Shown in pieces: positions 1 to 6,993 of a DNA stretch of 16,605 nt. Each line of letters starts with the position of its first letter. The first letter of the stretch is position 1. The notes beneath the pieces are model-generated. The model searched no databases and was not told the DNA's origin. It saw only the letters and a list, made by a program, of their open reading frames with translations. The DNA comes from Sulfurospirillum sp. GTDB lineage: Bacteria; Campylobacterota; Campylobacteria; Campylobacterales; QNZT01. The DNA lies in the NCBI GenBank assembly GCA_003978455.1, contig QNZT01000066.1, positions 1 to 16,605 on the forward strand. Direction: 5' to 3'. The translations under genes and the position numbers were made by a program.

Positions 1-492
1 TTCAAGCGGACGCATACTGATTTTGATAAAAAAGAGCGTCATCAGAAAGATAACAGCACCTAGAAAAAGTGCCGCGATAAACGCTTTGGTATAGATATCT
101 CTATACGAGAAAGGTTGTGAAACCAGCAGGTATCCGGCGCCGAGCCGGTTGGTGTTGAGCGGAATTTTTTTAGATATAGTGTGTACTTCATCAGGAGACT
201 TCCCCATACCGGCATCTGTTGCAAAGATACGCTTACCGGAGTCGTCATACAATGCAGCCTGATAAAAAAGAGAACGCGGAAAATCAAAAATATGCTCTTT
301 GGTTCGGGAAAATTCATAAATACTTCTCTGAACGCTGTACGCATAGTGTTCAAGGTTTTGCATACGTTCCTGACGATAGCTTTTCTTCTCCACAGAGATA
401 TAAAACCAAGCAGGAATACTTACCACCAAAATGATCATAATCGAGTAGAAAAATGCCAGCGTATAGATATAGCGCTTATCCTTTTCGATCAA
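1..492 (-). CDS. Sensor histidine kinase, N-terminal part (cut by window edge)
   Basis: The reading frame stays open for 164 codons from 492 to the window edge. It begins at a TTG that overlaps the last 17 bases of the response-regulator gene. There is no upstream ATG in frame, and a purine-rich GGGACGGGG lies about 8 bases before the TTG, so the TTG is the best start. Residues about 8-28 form one membrane segment and about 134-157 a second, enclosing roughly 105 periplasmic residues. After the second segment comes SMRPLE, which resembles the start of a HAMP or linker region. No kinase domain is visible because the window ends here. Calling it a histidine kinase rests on this topology and on its position directly after an OmpR-type regulator. 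It would phosphorylate that regulator. A different membrane receptor, such as a diguanylate cyclase, cannot be excluded. Confidence 0.75.
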   Translation of the reverse strand, partial: MIEKDKRYIYTLAFFYSIMIILVVSIPAWFYISVEKKSYRQERMQNLEHYAYSVQRSIYEFSRTKEHIFDFPRSLFYQAALYDDSGKRIFATDAGMGKSPDEVHTISKKIPLNTNRLGAGYLLVSQPFSYRDIYTKAFIAALFLGAVIFLMTLFFIKISMRPLE

Positions 493-1141
493 TTTTGTAT
501 CCCCGTCCCTTCTGACTGACAATCAGATCACGGCTGGTTTTATCCCGAATCTTCTTGATACACATACGTATGTCTGACTCCGTAACCATCTTGCACTCCC
601 AGACATCTTCCCACAACTGCCGGGTCGGCACAAACTCTCCCATCTTCGTCATGAGATAATCCCATACCTTCTGCTCTTTGGGGGTAAACCGCACAGGGGT
701 TTCTCCTGACATAAGCTTGCCTGTTTTGAGCTGGTAGCGGTACCCTCTTCCCAAATCGACCTCATCATGTGAGGAGTGAAAATAGCACTGCTTCAGCACC
801 TGTTCCACACGGTACTTCAACTCTTTGGCGGCAAAAGGTTTGCGGATATAGTCGTTGCAGCCCAGTTCATACCCGATACTCAGGTTGTCTATATCAGTCA
901 AAGAAGTGATAAAAATCACCGGTATTTCATCTCCCGCTTCACGAATCGTCCTGACGATCTCATAACCGCTGGTACCCGGTACCCGGATATCCAGCAGTAA
1001 CAGTTGATAGCTCTTAAAATGGATCGCATCAAGAGCATCATCACCATTCTCGAAACTTTCAACCGTATAGCCGAGAGATTCGAGATACTCGTGAATCGTC
1101 TCTTTGTAGTCGATCTCATCTTCCAGCAGCAAAATTCTCAT
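476..1141 (-). CDS. OmpR-family response regulator
   Basis: This 221-residue protein has a receiver domain (about 1-115) followed by a winged-helix DNA-binding domain (about 125-221). In the receiver, E7/D8/E9 form the acidic pocket, D51 in LLLLDIRVPG is the phosphoacceptor, T79/S80 is the switch position and K101-P102 the conserved Lys-Pro. The C-terminal half ends with the wing motif KGRGYKI typical of OmpR/PhoB regulators. It is a DNA-binding transcription factor activated by phosphorylation. The start is firm: GGAGGTGA, an almost perfect Shine-Dalgarno sequence, lies about 8 bases upstream. The ATG overlaps the stop of the preceding sensor gene (ATGA), which suggests translational coupling. 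Likely partners are the dCache sensor before it and the kinase after it. Its target promoters are unknown; the YeeE/YedE pair upstream is an obvious candidate by position only. Confidence 0.92.
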   Translation of the reverse strand: MRILLLEDEIDYKETIHEYLESLGYTVESFENGDDALDAIHFKSYQLLLLDIRVPGTSGYEIVRTIREAGDEIPVIFITSLTDIDNLSIGYELGCNDYIRKPFAAKELKYRVEQVLKQCYFHSSHDEVDLGRGYRYQLKTGKLMSGETPVRFTPKEQKVWDYLMTKMGEFVPTRQLWEDVWECKMVTESDIRMCIKKIRDKTSRDLIVSQKGRGYKIDRKG

Positions 1142-2055
1142 CGTATGATCACCTCCGATTCGTTTTGAGCACTCACATCACTCTCATACCGTGCTTTCAG
1201 TGCCACGGGAGCACTCTTTTGCAACGCGATGACAAAGTATCCCAGCCGCTTACCATGAAAGTTCCTGATATCAAAATAACCGAAGACATAACCGCTGTGC
1301 GTAAAATAGCCGTAACTCCCCAGTTGATCCAAAGTGGCATTTTTCAGACTTTCGTAACTGTTTTTATCATAGTGTGTGTTGACCAGTACAAACCGATTTT
1401 CCAGCAGTGGATGTTTTGTCAGTGTTGTTGCAACAGAGAGATACTCTTTATCCAGAAGGATAAAGAGTGCGTACCCCTGTTCGGAAAGTTTCTCACGCAG
1501 ATGTGCAAATCCCTCTATCACTTCGATAGAACCCTGAAACTTTCCCTGTTTCAAAATCGGAGAGATCGCTTTAATATTGAGCCTTTTACCCACTTCTATG
1601 GAAACCAGCGGTTTTTTGCGCTCTTTGACCAGTACCAGTCCTTCGCGAAACGACGCAAGCGGCACACCTTTGATGGAGAAATCCCAGCTTCGCAAAAATG
1701 TATGGAGATTTTTGTCATGAACCTGAACTTCAAAAGTATACCCCTGAAGTTTTTTCAAACTGGCGAGTTTTTCCCGGATAATCTCAAACGTCTTTTTCCG
1801 GTCATCCCCGTAGAATGCTTCGAGAAAAGTTTTATCTTCTGAAAGTAACAAAGAGAGGGAGAGTGCATGCTGCTGCTCTTCATCCAGCATATTTCGTGTC
1901 AAAAGCAGAGCATTTTCCAGGGAATGCACCGTCTCTTTCTGTGCATACGAATGACTTAAAGTATACACAAAATAGAATGAAGCGGTAAGAACAACAACAG
2001 CGAAGATAAGAACAATTTTGTCTATCTTGCCTGTTATTGTCTCAAATATATTCAT
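1138..2055 (-). CDS. Membrane-anchored periplasmic dCache-type sensor protein without output domain
   Basis: This 305-residue protein has one N-terminal membrane segment (about 13-33). A periplasmic region then runs to the C-terminus. Residues about 35-95 look like the long helix that opens Cache domains. Residues 119-184 carry a pattern reminiscent of the dCache_3 domain of chemoreceptors: FLRSW, then R137, then IEVGKR, then ISPILKQGKFQGSIEV. The second lobe covers about 190-280. There is no second membrane helix and no methyl-accepting, kinase or GGDEF domain; the chain simply stops after about 25 polar residues. It is therefore probably a ligand-binding accessory sensor that signals through a partner, most likely the kinase two genes downstream. 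Its stop overlaps the regulator's start as ATGA. No convincing Shine-Dalgarno precedes its ATG. The ligand cannot be read from the sequence. Confidence 0.8.
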   Translation of the reverse strand: MNIFETITGKIDKIVLIFAVVVLTASFYFVYTLSHSYAQKETVHSLENALLLTRNMLDEEQQHALSLSLLLSEDKTFLEAFYGDDRKKTFEIIREKLASLKKLQGYTFEVQVHDKNLHTFLRSWDFSIKGVPLASFREGLVLVKERKKPLVSIEVGKRLNIKAISPILKQGKFQGSIEVIEGFAHLREKLSEQGYALFILLDKEYLSVATTLTKHPLLENRFVLVNTHYDKNSYESLKNATLDQLGSYGYFTHSGYVFGYFDIRNFHGKRLGYFVIALQKSAPVALKARYESDVSAQNESEVIIR

Positions 2056-2085
2056 CAGCTATATGCTTCATTGCCTGAGATCAGC

Positions 2086-2110
2086 AATCGGACAAAACAT
2101 TGTACCGATT
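2086..2110 (-). promoter_or_regulatory. Hairpin between transporter and sensor genes
   Basis: Directly after the stop codon of the YeeE gene the minus-strand transcript can fold into a stem. AATCGG pairs with CCGATT and ACAA with TTGT, with one bulged T and a TGTT loop. That gives 10 base pairs. No run of U follows, so it is not a textbook terminator. It may separate expression of the transporter pair from the sensory genes, or protect a processed mRNA end. Confidence 0.45.
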
Positions 2111-2779
2111 TTATTTTTTCTCCTCACTCTCGACATCAGGTCTCTCACGCGCATCGAGTTGTACCAGATCCGCTTCATCAAAGAGTTCCATTTTGGGAAT
2201 CGCAAACGCGATCACAATCAACACCATTCCAAACACAAAAACAGCTTCGGGTGCATACTTGTCCGTCACATCCACCAGTGTCGTTTTCCCCAGACTCTCA
2301 CCCATCAGAGGATGAAAAAAGCTGTCATAATATTTTGTAAAAAGATAGCCGCCGAAGATACCGCCGATCGCACCGACAAGTACATCGATCCTACCCTCAG
2401 CGATCGATATCGGTCCTGTTCCCGGACACTTACCTAAAATCGCCATACCGATACCGAAAATGATACCACCAAGTATCAGACCCTGCAATATGATAGGCTT
2501 TATATGGTAACTTGCCCAGCCCATTTTTATCTCCATATAGAGGAGTATGCTTGTCAAACCGATCGCAAAAAAGAGCATCTTTGGGACTATCGTATCTTTC
2601 ATCATCGCAAAACCGGCGATCTTTTCAAACTTATCTACCCTGCTGTACTGGATGATCCCACCGAAAATGATACCGATCACAAACACCAGCCATACCGGTC
2701 CGTGCCCCTCGTTTTGCACGATGCTGTACATCTGCTCCGTTCTGCTGAGTACAAAATCAAAATATTCAGAGATATGCAT
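2111..2779 (-). CDS. YeeE/YedE family membrane protein, second subunit (putative sulfur-compound transporter)
   Basis: This 222-residue, strongly hydrophobic protein has about five membrane segments. The motif LGKCPGTGP at 115-123 sits in the membrane, with C118 as the family-type cysteine. YeeE/YedE proteins import thiosulfate or related sulfur species; E. coli YeeE is the characterised thiosulfate transporter and relays substrate through membrane cysteines. Here the family fold is split over two adjacent genes, each with one conserved cysteine motif. The start codon follows the upstream stop immediately (TAGATG), with AGGAG just before it, so the pair is surely co-expressed and probably forms one complex. 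The last 25 residues are charged and probably cytoplasmic. The substrate is inferred from the family, not shown. A selenium- or sulfane-sulfur-related role is an alternative. Confidence 0.85.
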   Translation of the reverse strand: MHISEYFDFVLSRTEQMYSIVQNEGHGPVWLVFVIGIIFGGIIQYSRVDKFEKIAGFAMMKDTIVPKMLFFAIGLTSILLYMEIKMGWASYHIKPIILQGLILGGIIFGIGMAILGKCPGTGPISIAEGRIDVLVGAIGGIFGGYLFTKYYDSFFHPLMGESLGKTTLVDVTDKYAPEAVFVFGMVLIVIAFAIPKMELFDEADLVQLDARERPDVESEEKK

Positions 2780-3286
2780 CTACTTCTCCTTTGTCTTGTA
2801 AAAGAGTTTTCCGGTCACCAGAAGCGTCACCAGTACCACACCGCCGAAAATCATACTGCTGATCGCAGTCTGACTCATCCCCGAAAGAAAGTGCCCGGAA
2901 GTACAACCGCCGGCAAGTCTCGCACCGATGATCAACAGAAAACCGGCAAAGAAACTCCACAACAGACGAGAAACGACTGAGTTGTTTTTGTACCTTTTCC
3001 ATGCAGTCGGCATGACAGAAAGACGAAATGACTTGGTAATAAACACAGAAGTGAAAAAACCGCCTACCAGAGCTCCCAGCAACATAATCCCTTCCCATGC
3101 ACCAGGCTTTTCGATCTCACGCAGATAGGAGTAGTGTTGCGGATCCATCCCAAACAGGATACCCGCATAGTACGGTACGTACGTCGATGCGCCGATAGGT
3201 CGGTTCGCGCCAAACACAGAAAATGCAAAAAGCAGAAGAAGAGCCATCAAAATCCCTCCTGCCCACCAGGACAATCGTCTTTTCAT
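2780..3286 (-). CDS. YeeE/YedE family membrane protein, first subunit
   Basis: This 168-residue membrane protein has four apparent transmembrane segments, at about 9-27, 65-85, 107-125 and 140-160. It carries the family signature GARLAGGCTSGH at 121-132, with C128 the likely sulfur-relaying cysteine. Residues 29-34 (RPIGAS) match the segment that precedes the first pore loop in related proteins. It is half the size of fused YeeE/YedE proteins and abuts the second half, so the two are read as the halves of one transporter. AGGAG lies about 9 bases before the ATG. It sits downstream of the PPK2 gene with a 96-base gap that contains possible promoters, so it may begin its own transcript. Import of thiosulfate or a similar sulfur compound is inferred from the family. 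Confidence 0.87.
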   Translation of the reverse strand: MKRRLSWWAGGILMALLLLFAFSVFGANRPIGASTYVPYYAGILFGMDPQHYSYLREIEKPGAWEGIMLLGALVGGFFTSVFITKSFRLSVMPTAWKRYKNNSVVSRLLWSFFAGFLLIIGARLAGGCTSGHFLSGMSQTAISSMIFGGVVLVTLLVTGKLFYKTKEK

Positions 3287-3332
3287 GATATAAAACTCCT
3301 TATATTCATTATAAAATATCAGATAAAGATCG

Positions 3333-3338
3333 ATTATA
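3333..3338 (-). promoter_or_regulatory. Possible -10 box for the YeeE/YedE pair
   Basis: The minus strand reads TATAAT here, about 45 bases before the ATG at 3286. A second TATAAT lies at 3308-3313. The surrounding gap is very A+T-rich, so either match may be chance. No good -35 box is visible. Confidence 0.4.
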
Positions 3339-3382
3339 TCCTTTTTAGTTTATATGCAAATAAGTCAGAAGATTTTTTATTA

Positions 3383-4294
3383 TTACCAGTGATCCAGCCT
3401 GCTGCTCTGATAGTAGCGCTGCACCACATCCGGATTTGGATGGAGATTGACTTTTGCTTCCTCTTTTCCCTCATACGGAATCATCGAAAGAACATAACGT
3501 ATAGACTCCAGCCGGGCACGTTTTTTGTCATTGGAGTCGACGATAATCCACGGACTGTAAGAGTTATGTGTGCGTGAAAACATCTCATCCTTGTAGTGGG
3601 TGATCTTGTCCCACATCTTTTGCGCCTGCTTGTCCACGGGACTCAGTTTCCACTGTTTGAGAGGGTTGTGTTCACGCTCATCAAAACGCCGCTGCTGCGT
3701 CTCCTTGGAGATCGAAAACCAGAACTTTATCATGATGATTCCATCATCTATGAGTGCATGTTCGATCTCAGGCACCTCTTTCATGAACTTCTCATACTGC
3801 TCCGGTGTACAAAAACCAAATACCGGCTCGACAATAGCCCGGTTATACCAACTTCTGTCAAAAAAGACAATTTCCCCGGGATTTGGAAGGTTTTGAAAGT
3901 AGCGCTGAAAGTAAAACTGCCCCTTCTCCACTTCTGTCGGAGCGGGAAGTGCTACCACACGATATTTTCTAGGATTGAGATACATGATAAAACGCTTGAT
4001 CGCCCCACCCTTTCCTGCCGCGTCACGCCCCTCGTAGATGATCATCAACCGCTTTTTATTTTCATGAATCCAGTTTTGCATCTTGATCAACTCGATCTGT
4101 AACTGCCGCAGCTCATCTTCATAAGCGATATCCCGCAACACCTTGGCAATCTTTTTATGTTTGAGCAACCCTTTGACACCCTCTTTGGTGCGTAACACCT
4201 CTATCTTTTTACCGATACTCTGCAACTTTTCCTGCAACTGCGGATCTTTGATGCGCTCTTTGAGAAAGTTGAGGTCTTGATAAACTGTTTTCAC
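3383..4294 (-). CDS. ppk2: Polyphosphate kinase 2 (PPK2 family)
   Basis: This 303-residue soluble protein moves phosphate between polyphosphate and nucleotides (NDP to NTP, or the reverse). It has the complete PPK2 core. The Walker A region EGRDAAGKGGAIKR lies at 88-101, Walker B FFDRSWYNRA at 144-153, and the arginine-rich lid region QQRRFDEREHNPLKQWK at 200-216. The length and single core domain fit the ordinary one-domain PPK2 class. The start is GTG, with AAGG about 7 bases upstream. An extended -10 box lies 30-40 bases before it. The gene faces away from the DMT transporter and reads toward the YeeE/YedE genes. A link between polyphosphate and sulfur uptake is only positional. Nucleotide preference (ADP or GDP) cannot be told from the sequence by eye. 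Confidence 0.95.
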   Translation of the reverse strand: MKTVYQDLNFLKERIKDPQLQEKLQSIGKKIEVLRTKEGVKGLLKHKKIAKVLRDIAYEDELRQLQIELIKMQNWIHENKKRLMIIYEGRDAAGKGGAIKRFIMYLNPRKYRVVALPAPTEVEKGQFYFQRYFQNLPNPGEIVFFDRSWYNRAIVEPVFGFCTPEQYEKFMKEVPEIEHALIDDGIIMIKFWFSISKETQQRRFDEREHNPLKQWKLSPVDKQAQKMWDKITHYKDEMFSRTHNSYSPWIIVDSNDKKRARLESIRYVLSMIPYEGKEEAKVNLHPNPDVVQRYYQSSRLDHW

Positions 4295-4325
4295 GTATAG
4301 CCTTAAATATATTTTATTCTTTCCT

Positions 4326-4334
4326 ATTATAACA
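4326..4334 (-). promoter_or_regulatory. Extended -10 promoter for ppk2
   Basis: The minus strand reads TGTTATAAT, a full extended -10 element, 32 bases before the GTG start. The lack of a -35 box is normal for Campylobacterota sigma-70 promoters. Confidence 0.6.
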
Positions 4335-4354
4335 TATATTTCAGTAGATGGTTA

Positions 4355-4385
4355 TTGATATTTGTCAGATTGTATCGTGTACAAT
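4355..4385 (+). promoter_or_regulatory. Possible promoter for the DMT transporter gene
   Basis: TTGATA at 4355-4360 and TACAAT at 4380-4385 are separated by 19 bases, slightly longer than ideal. They lie 25 bases before the chosen ATG at 4410. If this is used, the TTG at 4362 cannot be the start codon. Confidence 0.35.
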
Positions 4386-4409
4386 ACCGCTTTTGAAAAA
4401 GGGGAGTTT

Positions 4410-5291
4410 ATGATTTACGGTTTTGACAAAGGTATCTTTTTTATGTTCTTCTCCGCCCTCCTCTCCGCACTCAACGGCGCCGTGGCGAAGATGCTCGGCG
4501 ATGACCTCAGTGCTCTGGAGATCGTCTTTTTCCGCAACCTCTTCGGCGTCGTTTTCATCCTCATCACCCTCAAGCACACACCGACCAGACTCCCCGGAGG
4601 CAAACCGCTGCTGCTTCTGTGGCGCGGTGTGTTCGGCTTCAGTGCCCTGCTGCTCTTCTTCTACACCATCACCCGCATCCCGCTGGGCGAAGCGATCACC
4701 CTCAACAAAACCTCCCCGCTCTTTGTCGCCATACTCGCCTTTTTCATACTTCATGAAAGACTCAGCAAGCTTGGTATCATCGCACTGATCATCGGATTTG
4801 CAGGCGTCATCCTCATCACCAAACCCGGCGGCGCGGATGTCGGACTGCCGCACTTACTGGGACTCATCGGCGGATTCCTCGCCGCAGCTGCTTACACCAC
4901 CATACGCAAGATCAAACACATCTACGACTCCCGCATGATCGTCCTCTCTTTCATGACCACCGGCGTGCTGATTCCCCTGCTGCTCTTTGCCGTAGCCACA
5001 CGCTACGCTCCCAAAGAACTCGACTTCCTGCTCGCCCCGTTTATCATGCCGCATACCCCGCACACCTGGATGCTGCTGACCATCATCGGCATCACCGCCA
5101 CCCTCTCACAATGGCTCCTCACCAAAGCCTACAGCGCCACCAATGCCGGGATCATCGGTATCGCCAGCTATACGGTCATCCCCTTCTCGATCCTTTTCGG
5201 CACACTGCTGGGAGACGCACTGCCCGATCTCTATACACTGGCGGGTATTGTGCTGATCGTTGTGTCGGGATTGATGGTGAAGAAGGGGTGA
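4410..5291 (+). CDS. DMT superfamily (EamA-type) transporter
   Basis: This 293-residue inner-membrane protein is almost entirely hydrophobic, with about ten helices arranged as two EamA repeats. Typical repeat landmarks are visible. In the first half, ALEIVFFRNLFG follows helix 1, and an ITLNKTSPLF segment is followed by FFILHERLS. In the second half, KAYSATNAGIIG is followed by a PFSILFGTLLGD segment. Such proteins export or import metabolites such as amino acids, nucleosides or SAM; the substrate cannot be assigned. The frame is open upstream to a TTG at 4362, but GGGGAG six bases before the ATG at 4410 decides the start. The gene stands alone, divergent from ppk2 and convergent with glyQ. 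Its third positions look richer in C than those of ppk2 and glnA, which hints at a different history, though glyQ and the U32 gene are also fairly G+C-rich. Confidence 0.88.
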   Translation: MIYGFDKGIFFMFFSALLSALNGAVAKMLGDDLSALEIVFFRNLFGVVFILITLKHTPTRLPGGKPLLLLWRGVFGFSALLLFFYTITRIPLGEAITLNKTSPLFVAILAFFILHERLSKLGIIALIIGFAGVILITKPGGADVGLPHLLGLIGGFLAAAAYTTIRKIKHIYDSRMIVLSFMTTGVLIPLLLFAVATRYAPKELDFLLAPFIMPHTPHTWMLLTIIGITATLSQWLLTKAYSATNAGIIGIASYTVIPFSILFGTLLGDALPDLYTLAGIVLIVVSGLMVKKG

Positions 5292-5415
5292 AAATTCGGT
5301 ACAAAAGAGCAGATTCGGTCAGCGGGTCGGCACAACCGTTTATGCCCATTCAGGTGTTTTTTGTCGCAGTGATTTTATCCACCCTGCGAGGCTGAAACCG
5401 TGCGGTAACGTTTCC

Positions 5416-6306
5416 CTACGCTTCCGCTTTCTCAGTCAGGCTCTCCCGGTACACTTCCGCGCATCCTTTGGCAAGTTCGCGTACTTTGAGGATGTAGTTC
5501 TGGCGCTCGGTCACGGAGATCGCTTTTCGGGCGTCGAGGGTGTTGAAGGTGTGGGATGCCAGCAGGCAGTAGTCGTAGGCGGGGAGCGGGAGTTTTTCGT
5601 CGAGGCAGTGTTTGCACTCGGTGGCGTAGTCGTCAAAGTGTTTGAAGAGCATATCGGTATCGGCGACTTCGAAGTTGTATTTGCTGAACTCGTACTCGCT
5701 GCGTTTGTGTACGTCGCCATAGGTGGTCACGCCGTGTTCGTTTTCACTCCAGACGATATCATAGACGCTATCGACATTTTGCAGGTACATCGCCAGTCGT
5801 TCTGTTCCGTAGGTGATCTCGACTGCGACCGGATCGCACGCGAAACCGCCTACTTGCTGAAAGTAGGTGAACTGTGTCACCTCCATACCGTCCAGCCACA
5901 CTTCCCAGCCAAGACCCCACGCACCGAGTGTCGGTGACTCCCAGTTGTCTTCAACAAAGCGTATATCATGATCAGCCAGATTGAGTCCCAGCGCTTCGAG
6001 GCTTTTGAGGTAGAGTTCCTGTATATTGTCCGGGCTCGGCTGTATCACTACCTGAAACTGATAGTACGCGCCCAGGCGGTTCGGGTTCTCTCCGTATCGC
6101 CCGTCGGTAGGACGGCGGCTCGGCGCGACATAGGCGGCTGACCACGGTGTCGGATCGAGTGTCCGCAGAAATGTGGCATTGTGAAATGTTCCCGCACCCG
6201 CGGGAATGTCATACGGCTGTACGATCGCACACCCCTGATCCGCCCAGTAGGTCTGGAGTTTGAGAAGCATTTGTGAAAAGTTGAGAGGTTTGTTTGGTTG
6301 GTTCAT
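5416..6306 (-). CDS. glyQ: Glycyl-tRNA synthetase alpha subunit
   Basis: This 296-residue protein is the catalytic subunit of the bacterial alpha2beta2 glycyl-tRNA synthetase, which charges tRNA-Gly in the cytoplasm. It aligns by eye along the whole family, with YDIPAGAGTFHNATFLR near 32-48, RRPTDGRYGENPNRL at about 64-78, and VEDNWESPTLGAWGLGWEV and MEVTQFTYFQQVGG in the middle. Length is normal. The beta subunit glyS is not next to it in this window, which is usual for Campylobacterota. The ATG overlaps the stop of the glutaredoxin-like gene (ATGA), and AGGA lies 5 bases upstream, so glyQ is translationally coupled to it. Downstream it converges with the DMT transporter gene across a 124-base gap that has only a weak 6-bp stem. 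Confidence 0.98.
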   Translation of the reverse strand: MNQPNKPLNFSQMLLKLQTYWADQGCAIVQPYDIPAGAGTFHNATFLRTLDPTPWSAAYVAPSRRPTDGRYGENPNRLGAYYQFQVVIQPSPDNIQELYLKSLEALGLNLADHDIRFVEDNWESPTLGAWGLGWEVWLDGMEVTQFTYFQQVGGFACDPVAVEITYGTERLAMYLQNVDSVYDIVWSENEHGVTTYGDVHKRSEYEFSKYNFEVADTDMLFKHFDDYATECKHCLDEKLPLPAYDYCLLASHTFNTLDARKAISVTERQNYILKVRELAKGCAEVYRESLTEKAEA

Positions 6307-6560
6307 GATAATCCTAAAGCTTTGTCTATTTTTTTCTGGTCAAATCCGCAGATCCAGCGGCTGCCTACCAGTACGACGGGTACGCCGCGGCATCCGTGTG
6401 CTTCGCAGTCCTGTGCGGCTTTGGTGTCTCTGGTGATGTCGATCTCTCTGAATCTGATGTTGTTTTTTCGGAAGTGCTGTTTGGCTACCGTACACCAGTG
6501 GCAGGTAGGTGATGTAAAAAGTACGACGCGTTTCTGTTTTTTCTTTTTCTCTTCACTCAT
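6303..6560 (-). CDS. Glutaredoxin-like thiol-disulfide oxidoreductase
   Basis: This 85-residue protein is a small thioredoxin-fold redox protein. The active-site CHWC is at C20-C23, within FTSPTCHWCTVAKQ. The cis-proline loop GVPVV is at 59-63 and the C-terminal family motif GSRWICGFD at 66-74. It resembles NrdH/glutaredoxin-type proteins of the 'glutaredoxin family' group. It would reduce disulfides in the cytoplasm; the reductant (glutathione or a thioredoxin reductase) is not known. The frame is open upstream to 6668, but that would overlap the previous gene. AGGAGGG six bases before the ATG at 6560 settles the start. It overlaps glyQ by ATGA. Extra cysteines at 52, 57 and 71 are a minor oddity and might allow metal or second-disulfide chemistry. 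Confidence 0.9.
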   Translation of the reverse strand: MSEEKKKKQKRVVLFTSPTCHWCTVAKQHFRKNNIRFREIDITRDTKAAQDCEAHGCRGVPVVLVGSRWICGFDQKKIDKALGLS

Positions 6561-6597
6561 CTTTACCCTCCTGATATCAGATTTTTTTAGCGGCGAT

Positions 6598-6606
6598 ATT
6601 GTACCA
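6598..6606 (-). promoter_or_regulatory. Extended -10 promoter for the glutaredoxin-glyQ pair
   Basis: The minus strand reads TGGTACAAT, one mismatch from the TATAAT consensus plus an extended TG, 38 bases before the glutaredoxin ATG. It could give glyQ its own transcript within the longer gene run. The palindrome CTGATATCAG at 6571-6580 then overlaps the Shine-Dalgarno region. Confidence 0.5.
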
Positions 6607-6631
6607 AAAAATAGCGGATTTTTGCAAAGAG

Positions 6632-6991
6632 TTACTTTTTTGCGTAGTTTTCGATCGCCTGGTTCCACATCATCTTGTATTTTCTGCGTGTGAACTCCAG
6701 CTCTTCCTGGAGATCGAAGATCTCTTTTTTCATGAGCGTGAGCAGTTCGCGATCTTCATCATAAAGCTTTTGCACGGAGAGAAGGGTCTCTTTGAGAAAC
6801 CGGTTCTCCTCCTGAAGCTGTTTGATCTGTTCGTTTTTGGAGGAGAGTATCTCTTCATGAAGAGAGAGCACCCGGGAGAAACTCTCTTTGACAAAGTCGG
6901 CTGTGACGAGGGGCAGTACCCTCTTCTCCTGATCGAGATCGGGTATGTCCGCTACCCTTTCACCCAGATCTTCTCCCCAGCCAAATGCCAT
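6632..6991 (-). CDS. Coiled-coil protein of unknown function
   Basis: This 119-residue protein is not recognised by domain. Residues about 35-105 are highly charged with heptad spacing of Leu, Ile and Val (EEILSSKNEQIKQLQEEN and onwards), which indicates a long coiled coil. The N-terminal 30 residues contain ADIPDLDQEKRVLPLVTADFV, which may be a short folded or binding segment. There is no signal peptide or membrane helix, so it is probably cytoplasmic. It starts 2 bases after the purE stop, with AAGG about 8 bases upstream, so it is co-transcribed with purE. A small unknown gene at the same place, between purE and glyQ, is what I recall in Campylobacter (Cj0703). That supports it as a genuine, conserved gene. 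Confidence 0.85.
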   Translation of the reverse strand: MAFGWGEDLGERVADIPDLDQEKRVLPLVTADFVKESFSRVLSLHEEILSSKNEQIKQLQEENRFLKETLLSVQKLYDEDRELLTLMKKEIFDLQEELEFTRRKYKMMWNQAIENYAKK

Positions 6992-6993
6992 CG

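Noticed and set aside
60..353. 97-residue minus-strand frame at the left edge
   Set aside because: It lies in another frame of the kinase gene. The overlapping frame from the TTG at 492 stays open to the window edge and shows two membrane segments with a sensible periplasmic region.
1165..1842. 225-residue plus-strand frame
   Set aside because: Antisense to the dCache sensor gene, no recognisable domain, and lies inside an overlapping minus-strand operon.
4365..4853. 162-residue minus-strand acidic frame opposite the DMT transporter
   Set aside because: Low-complexity Glu/Asp-rich translation is what the complement of hydrophobic (CTC, TTC, ATC) codons gives; no start signals or family features.
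5364..5389. Possible terminator stem between the DMT transporter and glyQ
   Set aside because: Only a 6-bp stem with a 14-base loop; too weak to call, although the convergent gene arrangement would suit a terminator.
6561..6668. N-terminal extension of the glutaredoxin-like gene to 6668
   Set aside because: It would overlap the upstream coiled-coil gene, and AGGAGGG sits at ideal distance from the ATG at 6560.
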